Made by a program: the position numbers and the translations under genes. A stretch of 64,000 bases of DNA, taken from Clavibacter sp. VKM Ac-2872 (GTDB lineage: Bacteria > Actinomycetota > Actinomycetes > Actinomycetales > Microbacteriaceae). Below the pieces are notes generated by a model. The model worked only from the letters and a program-made list of their open reading frames with translations. It was not told the DNA's origin and ran no database searches. Position 1 is the stretch's first letter; every line of letters starts with the position of its first letter. Shown piece after piece: positions 1-9,641 of this stretch. The DNA lies in assembly GCF_015351105.1 (NCBI RefSeq), contig NZ_JADKRR010000001.1, positions 1 through 64,000 on the forward strand, written 5' to 3'.

Positions 1-76
1 TCGAGCAGGCCGCGAGGCCGACGACGAGGAAGCCCGCGGTAGCGAGGCCGAAGACGGACTTGGTGAGATTGCGCAT
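1..76 (-). CDS. Partial lipoprotein, N-terminal signal only
   Basis: Only the first 25 codons lie in the window; the rest is beyond the left edge. The ATG at 76 follows a purine-rich AGGGA. The peptide has a short charged start (MRNLTK), a hydrophobic stretch and a lipobox LAAC at about residues 21-24. This predicts export by Sec and lipidation by Lgt at the cysteine. It lies 126 bp downstream of the surface-protein operon on the same strand and may be its last gene. Function cannot be told from the signal peptide. Confidence 0.6.
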   Translation of the reverse strand, partial: MRNLTKSVFGLATAGFLVVGLAACS

Positions 77-201
77 GATGGATCCCTGTCTTTTGAGGCG
101 GCCGACGTGGTCGCCGGTTGGAGTCGCAGGGTCATTCGGCGCCCCTCGCCAGGGCGATGGGTCCCGTGATGCTTTCGTGACCCTGGGCGTCCTGATCGGG
201 G

Positions 202-825
202 TCACCGCTGCAGCCCCGGGCGCTGGTTGCCGTCGACGCGGAGGGTCACGGATCCGGTCGCGCCCTGGGCGGTCGTGGGCGCCGACGCGGGCAGCCGCAC
301 GGTGAGGCGCAGGTGGTCCCGGCCGCCGGCCGCGCGGGCGGGGGATCCGGGCAGCGCGACGCGTCCGACGGCGGGGCGGTCGGCCACCACCGAGGTGATC
401 GTGCCCGAGCAGGTGGCGGTGCCGGGCGCGCCGGTCCACGCGACCGGGCAGCGGTCGAACGCCACCTGGAGGCCGTCGGACGTGCTCGCGACGGCTGTGC
501 CGCCGAGCGTGACCATGAGCTCCGACGCCCGGACGGTGCCGGTGTTGGCGAGGTCCACGAGCCGCACCTGGGCGTCGCCCGGCCGCAGCCCGGTGATCGG
601 GACGGCGAGCTGATCCGCTCCGCCTCCGCCCCAGCCGAGCGCCACGGCACCGGCCATGACCGACACGGTCGTCGAGGCGCGATCGGTGAACACGGCGTAC
701 GCGGTGCCGGCACCGGCGAGGACCAGGGCCGCGGTGATCGCCGGGACGAGCAGCGGACGCAGGCGAGCCCCGGTGCCGCGCACGTGGCGTCCCCTGCCCC
801 CGCGGTGGCGGGCGCGGCCGCTCAT
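202..825 (-). CDS. SipW-dependent-type (TasA/CalY-like) secreted protein
   Basis: A 207-residue exported protein. The ATG at 825 overlaps the stop of the signal peptidase gene as ATGA, so I chose it over upstream in-frame codons. After an Arg-rich start there is one hydrophobic segment ending in YAVFTDRAS, at about residues 25-50. The hydrophobic core followed by a FTD/AFTD motif is the hallmark of the TasA/camelysin group processed by SipW-type peptidases. The rest is Thr/Val/Gly-rich, as in a beta-sandwich, with a cysteine pair near the middle. The C-terminus is PGLQR and matches the end (DGLQR) of the related gene at 2344-3054. Family assignment rests on motifs and neighbours. A fibre or matrix subunit role is inference. 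Confidence 0.7.
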   Translation of the reverse strand: MSGRARHRGGRGRHVRGTGARLRPLLVPAITAALVLAGAGTAYAVFTDRASTTVSVMAGAVALGWGGGGADQLAVPITGLRPGDAQVRLVDLANTGTVRASELMVTLGGTAVASTSDGLQVAFDRCPVAWTGAPGTATCSGTITSVVADRPAVGRVALPGSPARAAGGRDHLRLTVRLPASAPTTAQGATGSVTLRVDGNQRPGLQR

Positions 826-1412
826 GCGCCGCCGCCGTCCACGGAGACGGCGCGCGCGGGACGGCGCCACACGGCGCTGAGCGCCCAGGCCATCGCCCCC
901 GCGCCCGCGACGCCGAAGGCGAGCAGCCGGATGGTGGGGTCGCCCAGCCAGACGAACGGCCACCCCAGCACGGGCAGGACGGCGCTGCGACGCCAGACGG
1001 AGTCGTCGCCGATGGTGACGATCCAGGGATCGCCCGCGGGGTTGTTGTCGCCCTTGGTCTGGATGGCGAGGCGGTCGGCGGACCAGTCCTCGAGCTGATC
1101 CGCGTCGTCGGGGCCGAACACGCGCGTCACGCGGTGGATCACCCGCACGCGCGGGCCGAGCGGCGCGGTGAAGACGACCACGTCGCCGACCGCGACGTCC
1201 GCGCGCGGTGTCGGCTCCGTGATCGCCAGCGAGCCGACGGGCATGCCGGGCGCCATCGAGTTCGAGAGCACGGGCACGAACCGCGTGATGCCGAGCGCGG
1301 AGAGCGCGACGACCCCGACGACGGCGAGCACGAGGCCCACGGTCGCGATCCCGCCCAGGATGCCGGCCGCGTGGCGGAGGGGGCCGCGCCGCGCCCCGCG
1401 CCCGCGGGTCAC
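822..1412 (-). CDS. Signal peptidase I, SipW/ER type (Ser-His)
   Basis: A 196-residue membrane signal peptidase. One transmembrane segment (about residues 15-42) precedes the catalytic motif SNSMAPG with nucleophile Ser52. The second box contains VIHRVT with His93, where ordinary bacterial LepB has a lysine; Ser/His is the signature of SipW and ER-type peptidases. A later GDNNPAGD box is also conserved in the family. A second hydrophobic segment lies near the C-terminus. The GTG start at 1412 overlaps the upstream stop (GTGA) and the stop overlaps the next start (ATGA), giving tight translational coupling. In Bacillus, SipW processes TasA-like proteins, so the flanking CalY-like proteins are its probable substrates. 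Confidence 0.9.
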   Translation of the reverse strand: MTRGRGARRGPLRHAAGILGGIATVGLVLAVVGVVALSALGITRFVPVLSNSMAPGMPVGSLAITEPTPRADVAVGDVVVFTAPLGPRVRVIHRVTRVFGPDDADQLEDWSADRLAIQTKGDNNPAGDPWIVTIGDDSVWRRSAVLPVLGWPFVWLGDPTIRLLAFGVAGAGAMAWALSAVWRRPARAVSVDGGGA

Positions 1413-2254
1413 GAGGCGGCCTCCGGGTCGGTGCGGTCCCTGCGGGCGGCGAGGAAGAGGATCCCGCCGCCGAGGAGCGCGAGCAGGGCGCCCGCGAGCG
1501 CGGCGGCGATGTCGCGGCCTGTGACGGGGAGGAGGTCGTGGGGGACGCGACCGGACGCGGTCGCGGATCCGCCGCCCGAGGCCGCCGGGGAGCCGGCCCC
1601 GGAGCCCGGGGTGCCGCCGGTGCCCGGGGTGGGGACGGCGCCCGTGTCGTCGGTGAGCGCGAAGCTCACCCGCAGCATGCCGGCGGTGCGCTCCATGCCG
1701 TTGTCCGCCTCGGCGGGGAAGCGGATGCGCACGAGGATCCCGACGGTCTCCCCGGGCGCGAGGGCGGTGGTCGTGTCGACGTGGTCGAGCATGGCGGCGG
1801 GGCCGGAACCGAGGGGGTCGAGGGAGCCGGGGCAGCTCATCCACGAGGTCGTGAGGTCGAAGCCGCCGGCGCAGAGGCGCACGTCGAGCTGGATGCCGCC
1901 GAGGGCATCGCCCGTGAGGGCCATCGACCGCATGGAGTCGAGGCGCACGGAGAGCGGGGACCCGCCGCCGGAGCGGTTGGTCACGTCGGCGGCCCAGTCG
2001 ACGGTGTCGCCGGGGGCGAGCCCGTCGAGCGGGATGTCGGGGCCGGTCCTCTCCACGACCTCGAGGGAGCCGTCGGCCGGGGCGAGAGGGGGCATGCCGT
2101 CCCAGGGGGACGACGGGAAGGGGGATGGGGCCGGGGCCGCCGTCGCGGTGGGCGCGTCCGTCGCGGTGGCGACGGATCCGGATGCGGGCGCCGCGGCACC
2201 GAGCGCCAGGCACAGCGCGACGGCGGCGATGCCGGTTCCGGTGCGTGCGCGCAT
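1409..2254 (-). CDS. LPXTG (LPVTG) cell-wall-anchored surface protein
   Basis: A 281-residue secreted protein. It has an N-terminal signal peptide (about residues 1-27) and a Pro/Thr/Ala-rich stretch. The globular part has two cysteines, and a Gly/Ser/Ala-rich linker follows. The end is a classic sorting signal: LPVTG at about 242-246, a hydrophobic helix, then a basic tail. A sortase would cut between Thr and Gly and attach it to peptidoglycan. No sortase gene is in the window. The ATG at 2254 is preceded by GAGGACA. The gene is coupled to the downstream signal peptidase (GTGA overlap) and lies 90 bp after a CalY-like gene. The middle region is unrecognised; its placement suggests it anchors or caps the TasA-like subunits (inference). 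Confidence 0.82.
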   Translation of the reverse strand: MRARTGTGIAAVALCLALGAAAPASGSVATATDAPTATAAPAPSPFPSSPWDGMPPLAPADGSLEVVERTGPDIPLDGLAPGDTVDWAADVTNRSGGGSPLSVRLDSMRSMALTGDALGGIQLDVRLCAGGFDLTTSWMSCPGSLDPLGSGPAAMLDHVDTTTALAPGETVGILVRIRFPAEADNGMERTAGMLRVSFALTDDTGAVPTPGTGGTPGSGAGSPAASGGGSATASGRVPHDLLPVTGRDIAAALAGALLALLGGGILFLAARRDRTDPEAAS

Positions 2255-2343
2255 GGGCGTGTCCTCGGGTGCTGCGGTGCGTGGATGCGGGGTCGAGCGG
2301 GCCGATCGGGCCCCGGCGGGTGCCGGGGCCCGATCGGACCGGG

Positions 2344-3054
2344 TCAGCGCTGCAGGCCGTCGCGCTGGATCGCCGCCGCCGTGAAGGTGAGCTGCGCGGA
2401 CGCGTTCTCGTAGTCGCTGTCGGCACCGGCCGGCAGCTGCATCACCATCAGCGTGTTGAGCGTCACGTCGGCCGTGTCGCTCGGGAACGTGCCGTCGGCC
2501 GTGGGCGTGAGGCCGAAGGCCGCCGGCAGGAGCGTGGTGGAGTTGCCCGTCCCCGTGATGGAGTTGAGCGTGCCGCTGCCCGTCGTCTGGACCGTCCCGC
2601 CGCACGTGTACGGGCCGGTCGGCGTGGTCGTCGGGCCGGCCGTCCAGGTGCCGCCGACGCAGGTCAGCAGGCTGTAGGTGAGCCCGTCCGTGCCCGTGAC
2701 GATCGACTCGCCCGCACCGGGGACGTTGGGGTCGTCCGTCCCGACCGTCTCCCCGGTCACGGCGTACGACAGCTGGATCGACTGCACCAGGTTGCCGTCG
2801 TTCGTGGCGTTCGGCAGCTCGATCAGGATCGGGCGCTGCACGGTGTCGCCCGGCGCGATGTCCGCGACGGTGTAGCTGCCCGTCGCGGCGATGTCGAGCT
2901 GGCCCGCGTCGACGCCGAGCAGCGTCGAGGCCGAGTCGGTGAAGATGGCGAACGCCCCGCCGGCGATGAGGGCTCCGCCTCCCGCGATGATCGCGCCGGT
3001 GGCGACGATCTTCTTCCAGGGGCGGCGGGTCTCGGGTGCTGTGGTGGTGCTCAT
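2344..3054 (-). CDS. CalY/TasA-family SipW-dependent protein
   Basis: A 236-residue secreted protein. The first 40 residues are a basic start (RRPWKK), a Gly/Ala-rich hydrophobic core and FAIFTDSAS, the standard TasA/CalY processing region. The mature part is Thr/Gly-rich with two cysteines (LLTCVGG and YTCGG) that could form a disulfide. The C-terminus AIQRDGLQR echoes that of the protein at 202-825, so the two are probably paralogues. The ATG at 3054 has a GAGAGGAA ribosome site. It sits between the giant lectin/DUF11 protein and the LPVTG protein. Expected role: structural subunit of an extracellular fibre or a secreted protease-like camelysin; there is no zinc motif, so the structural role is favoured. 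Confidence 0.82.
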   Translation of the reverse strand: MSTTTAPETRRPWKKIVATGAIIAGGGALIAGGAFAIFTDSASTLLGVDAGQLDIAATGSYTVADIAPGDTVQRPILIELPNATNDGNLVQSIQLSYAVTGETVGTDDPNVPGAGESIVTGTDGLTYSLLTCVGGTWTAGPTTTPTGPYTCGGTVQTTGSGTLNSITGTGNSTTLLPAAFGLTPTADGTFPSDTADVTLNTLMVMQLPAGADSDYENASAQLTFTAAAIQRDGLQR

Positions 3055-3191
3055 GATGGTCGTTCCTCTCGATGGGTCGTGCGATGCGATGCGTGCTGTG
3101 GTGGTGTCGGTGGTGCGGTGCTGTCGGCAGGTCTGGTCGGAGGGCCCGGTGCCGGGCGGCGGATGCGGCCGGGGCGGGCGCGGGGCGGGCA

Positions 3192-6100
3192 TCAGCAGCC
3201 CACCGCGGAGACGGCCGCCGGCTGGGCGACGGCGGCGGACGGGGCGCTCGCGACGCCGACCCAGCGCTGCAGGTCGGGGCGGACGCGCCACTGGTAGGAG
3301 CGGGCCTCGCCGACCCGGTCGTCCGAGAACGACGTGACGGAGCCGGAGAGCCGGGCGACCGTGATCCACGCGCCGGGCGTCGTGCCCGCGAGGCGGCGCT
3401 CGACGAGCTGGTCGGTGGCGCCGGGGACCGCGCTCCACGCGACCGCGGTGACCGGGCGGCCGGCGACGCAGCTCGCGGTCGCCGCGGTGACGGTCGTCGT
3501 GCTCGTCCAGATGCCGGTGGACGCGCCGAGGGCCGTCTCGTCCCGGTGCGTGAAGCCGCGGGGCACGAGCGGCGCGGGATCCAGGAAGACCGTGACGGTG
3601 GACGACGCGGCGAGCCCGGTGCCGGGCGCCGAAGGGCGGTCGGTGATCGCGTACGCGACGGCGGTGGATCCCGGCGTGCCGGTGGCCGGCGGCCGGTACG
3701 TGCACAGGACGGCCGTGCAGCTGAAGGAGCCGGGCAGCGCGGCGGGCGGGGTGGCGCCCGTGATCGCGAGGGAGTCGCCGTCCACGTCGGTGTCGTTCGC
3801 CCGCGGGTCGATCGTCACGTCCGGCCCGCCGACGGTCGCGACCAGGCGGTCGGCCCGCGCGACGGCGGTGCGGTTGACGGCGGTGACCGTGACCGTGACC
3901 CGCACGTTCCAGGTGCCCGCGCCGCTCTGCAGCGCGTAGTCGAAGACGTCCACGCCCGTGAAGCCGTCGATCGACCGGTACGTGCACCGCCCGCGGTCGG
4001 TGCCGCTCGCGACGCACGTGGCGCTGCCGGAGGTCGGCGACGCGGGCACGGGACCCGCCGCGCCGCCCACGAGCGACGGCGTCGCCGAGAGCTGCGCGCG
4101 GCTGAGGGTCGCGCCCGTCGCGGCGCGCCCGTCGTTGGCGAGCACGTCGATCACCACGGGCACGCCCTGCGGCGTCGTCGCGGCGTCGGGCAGCGGGTCG
4201 GCCACGGCGAGCACGGTCGCCGTCGCGGTGCTGCTGATCGTGCCGGTCGGCGCGGTCGCCGTCGCGGTCGCGGTGTTGACGATGGATCCGGCCGCCACGT
4301 CCGCGGTCGTGGCCGTGTACGTGGCGGCCGCGGTCACGACCTGGCCGGGCAGGAGCGTGCCGGCGGTCCCGGGCCACGTGTACGCGAGGGCGGAGACGCC
4401 GGTGCGCGGATCCGCGATGGAGACGCTCGTGAGCGTGGTCGACCCGGTGTTCTCCAGCCGGAACGCGTACGTCACGACGCCGCCCGCCGCCGGCACGTTG
4501 CCGGGGGTCGCCGTCTTGGTGAGGGTCATGGTCGATGCGCGGTCGAGGGTCACGGTGCGGGTCGCGGTCGCCTGCGCCGGCACGCCCCCGGAGCTCGCGC
4601 CGCGCACGGTCGCGGTGTTCGCGATCTGCCCCGCGTCGACGTCGGACTGCCGCACCGTGTAGCCGGCGCTCGCGGTGGCGGTCGCCCCGGGCGCGAGGGT
4701 GCCCGCGGTGCCCGGCCACGCGTACGTCACGGCCGACAGCCCGGGCAGCGGATCCGTGAGCGCCACCCCGGTCAGCGGCACGGTGCCGGTGTTCCTGAAG
4801 GAGAAGGAGTACGCGACCGTGGCGCCCGCCCGGGACCCGCCCGTGAGCGTGGCGCCCTTCGTGAGCGTGAGGGCCGCGGAGCCGTTGACGGGCGTGCTCG
4901 TCGAGGAGCTCGCGGTCGGGGCGGCCACGCTGGCGAAGGTCTGGCCGGAGACGGTGGCGGTGTTCACGAGCGGCACCGCCGCGTCGACGTCGGCCTGGGT
5001 CACCGTGTACGCGGTGGAGGTGAAGGTCTGGGACGCGCCGGGCGCCAGGGTCACGGAGGCGGGGCTGATCCCGGTGACGCGCGGATCCGCCACCGCCACC
5101 TGCCGCAGCGACACGTTCCCGGCGTTCCGCGCGACGAACGAGTAGGCGATCCGCTCGCCGACGTCGGCCTTGCCGTTGCCGTTCGTGTCCGTGAGCACGC
5201 CGGTCTTCGTGAGCGCGAGAGCGGGGGCGGGGGCCACGATCGGCACCGTGACGGAGCTCGTGTTGCTCGTCACCCCGGCGAGCAGCGTGTTGATGCCGGT
5301 CGCGGTCGCGGTGTTCGTGAGCGTGGCGTTCACGGCCTCCGCGGGCGTCACCACGTGGACGCCCGTGCAGGTGACCGACCTGCCGCCGAGGAACAGGCCC
5401 AACCCGAGCAGGCCGCCGGGGCAGGAGACGGACGAGATCAGGGGATCGTTCACGGCGAGGTTCGAGAGCGTGAGCCCGCCGGTGTTGGAGACCACGAACT
5501 GGTACGGGATCGTCTGCCCCTCGGCGTAGGCCGCCGGCTGCGCGGTGGTCCGGTCGATCTGCTTCACGAGGGTGAGGGCGGAGAGGTCGACGAGGCTCGA
5601 GACGCTCACCTCGCGGATCAGGTGCGTGTCCGTGAAGGTGCCCGTGGATGCCAGGTAGCCGAGCTTGTAGGAGGAGGGCGCGGGGGTCGTCATCGTGTAC
5701 CGCAGCACCTGCGTGAGGGAGGCGGTGGATGCGCCTGCCGCCGCGCCCATGTAGACGGTGACCACGGGGAGCCGCGCGGACGAGACCGTGATGCGGATGG
5801 TCCGGCCGAGGTCCGTGGTGGGCGTGCTCAGGGTGGTGGTCGCGCGCAGGCTCGTCGCGGGTGTGACGCCCGTCAGGTAGCAGTAGCCCGCGAGGCCCGT
5901 GCCGGGTCCGCGCAGCGCGATCGCGTTGGGGCGCTGGCCGACGCCGGCGCCCGGGGTGGTGCAGCCGGTGCCGCGACCCTCGGTGGGGCTCGAGTAGTTG
6001 CCGAACGCGTCGAGTCCGATGCCGAGGTAGCCGCCCGCGACGCCCGGCGCGGTCGTGGTCTGGGCGTAGCCGAGGGACCCGCCGGAGGGGCCCGCCGCGG

Positions 6101-6596
6101 TCAGGGGCACGGATCCGTCGGTGAGGAAGAACCCGATGCCGTCGGCGCCGCCGGACGAGGTGCCGTACTGGTACTGGTCGAACTTGATGTCGAGGCCGCC
6201 GGTGGCGGGGATCGCGTTGTCGTAGACGACGCCGCCGACCGCGCTGGCACGGTTGTCGGTGAGCTGGAGGGCGCCGGGGTTCGCGCTCGCGGGCAGCGAC
6301 TGGTTCCTGCTCGAGCACACGCCGAGGGTCGAGCCGCTCGTCGGGGCGGAGGTCGCGCGGGTGAGGCACGCGCTGCCGAGCGGCTTCCACGCGGCGTCGG
6401 CCACGCGCGTCCCGCTGAACGACTCGGCGACCAGCTGCGATGCCGCGGTCGCGGTCTGGGCGGGCAGGGCCACGAGGACCGCGGCGCCGACGGCGACGGC
6501 GGCGAGCGCGGCCAGCCGGCGGATCCCGGGGCGGGAGCGCGCGCCGGTGACGACCGGCCCCGGTCCGGCGGCATGACGCGCACGCGTACCCACCAC
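3192..6596 (-). CDS. Giant secreted lectin-like/DUF11-repeat surface protein
   Basis: About 1134 residues. GTG at 6596 is preferred among clustered GTGs because AGGGGG sits 8 nt upstream; GTG at 6605 is possible. A long basic signal peptide ends near TATAAS. A legume-lectin-like domain follows (about 55-280), with YDNAIP, FDQYQYGT, GGADGIGFFLTDG and GGYLGIGLDAFGNY. Four DUF11-type repeats come next (about 290-760), each opening with a form of LTLTK and containing NTG and a TxxxVTxxDVDAG-like phrase. Then come two Ig/cadherin-like segments with NDG and NDTDVDGDS motifs and a C-terminal domain ending in SAVGC. There is no LPXTG or C-terminal helix, so it is either released or held non-covalently. 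It is the first gene of the surface operon and is probably an adhesin. Confidence 0.85.
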   Translation of the reverse strand: MVGTRARHAAGPGPVVTGARSRPGIRRLAALAAVAVGAAVLVALPAQTATAASQLVAESFSGTRVADAAWKPLGSACLTRATSAPTSGSTLGVCSSRNQSLPASANPGALQLTDNRASAVGGVVYDNAIPATGGLDIKFDQYQYGTSSGGADGIGFFLTDGSVPLTAAGPSGGSLGYAQTTTAPGVAGGYLGIGLDAFGNYSSPTEGRGTGCTTPGAGVGQRPNAIALRGPGTGLAGYCYLTGVTPATSLRATTTLSTPTTDLGRTIRITVSSARLPVVTVYMGAAAGASTASLTQVLRYTMTTPAPSSYKLGYLASTGTFTDTHLIREVSVSSLVDLSALTLVKQIDRTTAQPAAYAEGQTIPYQFVVSNTGGLTLSNLAVNDPLISSVSCPGGLLGLGLFLGGRSVTCTGVHVVTPAEAVNATLTNTATATGINTLLAGVTSNTSSVTVPIVAPAPALALTKTGVLTDTNGNGKADVGERIAYSFVARNAGNVSLRQVAVADPRVTGISPASVTLAPGASQTFTSTAYTVTQADVDAAVPLVNTATVSGQTFASVAAPTASSSTSTPVNGSAALTLTKGATLTGGSRAGATVAYSFSFRNTGTVPLTGVALTDPLPGLSAVTYAWPGTAGTLAPGATATASAGYTVRQSDVDAGQIANTATVRGASSGGVPAQATATRTVTLDRASTMTLTKTATPGNVPAAGGVVTYAFRLENTGSTTLTSVSIADPRTGVSALAYTWPGTAGTLLPGQVVTAAATYTATTADVAAGSIVNTATATATAPTGTISSTATATVLAVADPLPDAATTPQGVPVVIDVLANDGRAATGATLSRAQLSATPSLVGGAAGPVPASPTSGSATCVASGTDRGRCTYRSIDGFTGVDVFDYALQSGAGTWNVRVTVTVTAVNRTAVARADRLVATVGGPDVTIDPRANDTDVDGDSLAITGATPPAALPGSFSCTAVLCTYRPPATGTPGSTAVAYAITDRPSAPGTGLAASSTVTVFLDPAPLVPRGFTHRDETALGASTGIWTSTTTVTAATASCVAGRPVTAVAWSAVPGATDQLVERRLAGTTPGAWITVARLSGSVTSFSDDRVGEARSYQWRVRPDLQRWVGVASAPSAAVAQPAAVSAVGC

Positions 6597-6700
6597 CTCG
6601 ACCACCCCCTGGAGATCGCGTCCCCGTCCGGGACGCCGGGAGGCCCCCCGGCCCCTGCGTCGGCAACGCTAAATCCGCCGGTCGACCCGGGAAAAGGGGC

Positions 6701-6727
6701 CCAGTAGCGATCTAGGTAAACCAGTAG
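6701..6727. repeat. Direct repeat CCAGTAG, 20-bp period
   Basis: CCAGTAG occurs at 6701-6707 and again at 6721-6727, exactly 20 bp (about two helical turns) apart, in an AT-richer patch. It lies about 105 bp upstream of the surface-protein operon start and also upstream of the heat-shock promoter. The spacing suits a dimeric regulator binding one DNA face. The regulator is unknown. Confidence 0.45.
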
Positions 6728-6806
6728 CCCCCGTCTCGCCCCTCCGGCCCCCCGGGCGGGGCACATCGCGCTCGCGCGGTCGGATCGGCGGCCCCGGATC
6801 CTGTGA

Positions 6807-6827
6807 GTTGAGCCGACATCGCTCAAC
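6807..6827 (+). promoter_or_regulatory. HAIR element 1 (HspR operator)
   Basis: Arms GTTGAGC and GCTCAAC are perfect inverted repeats separated by 7 nt, close to the HspR consensus CTTGAGT-N7-ACTCAAG. It lies 15 bp upstream of the dnaK -35 box. HspR is encoded at the end of the same operon, so this is an autoregulatory operator. Confidence 0.88.
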
Positions 6828-6842
6828 TTCCCCGGCTCCGAC

Positions 6843-6870
6843 TTGACGCTCGCCGAGCCGTGGGTAGAGT
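6843..6870 (+). promoter_or_regulatory. Vegetative promoter of the dnaK operon
   Basis: The -35 box TTGACG (6843-6848) and -10 box TAGAGT (6865-6870) are 16 bp apart, a good housekeeping sigma promoter. The predicted start near 6877 falls inside the second HAIR element, so HspR binding would block transcription. The leader to the dnaK ATG is about 125 nt. Confidence 0.8.
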
Positions 6871-6889
6871 TGAGTCATCGCGGCTCAAG
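6869..6889 (+). promoter_or_regulatory. HAIR element 2 (HspR operator)
   Basis: Arms GTTGAGT and GCTCAAG with a 7-nt spacer match the HspR HAIR consensus at 12 of 14 arm positions. The element overlaps the last two bases of the -10 box and the predicted start site, where repression would be strongest. Confidence 0.88.
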
Positions 6890-7002
6890 TAGCACGCCGC
6901 TGACGAAGCGGCACCGCGAGCGAGACTCCGCGGGACACCCGCGTCACCACACGAAGCGACCCCCGTGATCCGGGCGCCGCGGCAACAGAAGGAGAACACC
7001 CC

Positions 7003-8867
<1,865 letters not shown>

Positions 8868-8871
<4 letters not shown>

Positions 8872-9521
8872 CCGAGGACACCGCGAACGGCGAGGGCACG
8901 ACGCCCGAGGACGAGGGGGCCGAGCAGTCGGCCTCCCCGGCCCCGGCCGGGCCTGACGCCACGGCGGATCAGGCGGCCGACGCGGCCTCCGTCCCCGGCG
9001 CGGACGGCGCGTTCGTCGAGGCCGAGGGCCCCGACGTCGAGACGACCGACGCCATGGACGACGAGCTCCAGGACCTCATCGAGCAGACCCGGAACGAGCC
9101 CGCCGAGGGCGACTCCGAGCACCTCGCGGACCTGAAGCGCGTCAGCGCCGAGTACGCCAACTACCGCAAGCGCACCGAGGCCAACCGCGAGATCGAGCGG
9201 CAGCGCGCGATCGGCGACGTGGTCAAGGGCATCCTCCCGGTGCTCGACGACCTCGACCGGGCCGAGAAGCACGGCGACCTGGCGGAGGGCGGACCGCTCA
9301 CCGCGATCGTCGCCAAGCTGCGGACGAACGTGGAGCGCATCGGGCTGGTCAAGGTGGGCGCCGTCGGCGACGCCTTCGACCCGCAGGTGCACGAGGCGAT
9401 CTTCCAGAAGCCGAACCCCGAGGTCCAGGTGGACACCGTCGCGGACGTCGTCGAGAGTGGCTACTACATCGGCGAGACGCTGCTGCGGGCCGCGAAGGTC
9501 GTCGTCGACAAGCCGGAGTAG
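8868..9521 (+). CDS. grpE: Nucleotide exchange factor GrpE
   Basis: 217 residues. An acidic, disordered N-terminal ~60 residues is followed by the coiled-coil dimerisation helix (about [10 protein letters not shown] to YANYRKRTE). The beta-domain carries typical motifs such as [28 protein letters not shown] and [16 protein letters not shown]. It releases ADP from DnaK so that ATP can rebind and substrate is freed. It is coupled to dnaK by a 4-nt ATGA overlap, keeping the two in fixed ratio. A strong hairpin follows the stop codon. Confidence 0.98.
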
Positions 9522-9557
9522 CGCCATCAACCGCAGCATCGATCCGGCTGCACCCAT

Positions 9558-9597
9558 CCCGGTCCGGGCGTCCGCACGCGCGGGCGCCCGGACCGGG
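9558..9597 (+). terminator. Intra-operon hairpin between grpE and dnaJ
   Basis: A perfect 13-bp GC-rich stem, CCCGGTCCGGGCG (9558-9570) with CGCCCGGACCGGG (9585-9597), and a 14-nt loop, in the 120-bp gap between grpE and dnaJ. There is no T-run. It may act as a partial terminator, RNA processing barrier or stabiliser, making dnaJ-hspR expression lower than dnaK-grpE. Confidence 0.7.
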
Positions 9598-9641
9598 TCG
9601 TGCGGCCCCCACCACGAGACGACGAAGAAGGGAGGCGTCTG

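Noticed and set aside
822-2426. 534-residue open frame extending upstream of the signal peptidase
   Set aside because: The extra N-terminal part is Arg/Pro/His-rich shadow of the LPVTG gene; the peptidase itself begins at the coupled GTG at 1412.
3072-6707. 1211-codon open frame on the plus strand opposite the giant surface protein
   Set aside because: Composition (Arg, Gly, Asp, His runs) is that of an antisense frame in GC-rich DNA; the minus-strand frame has signal peptide and domains.
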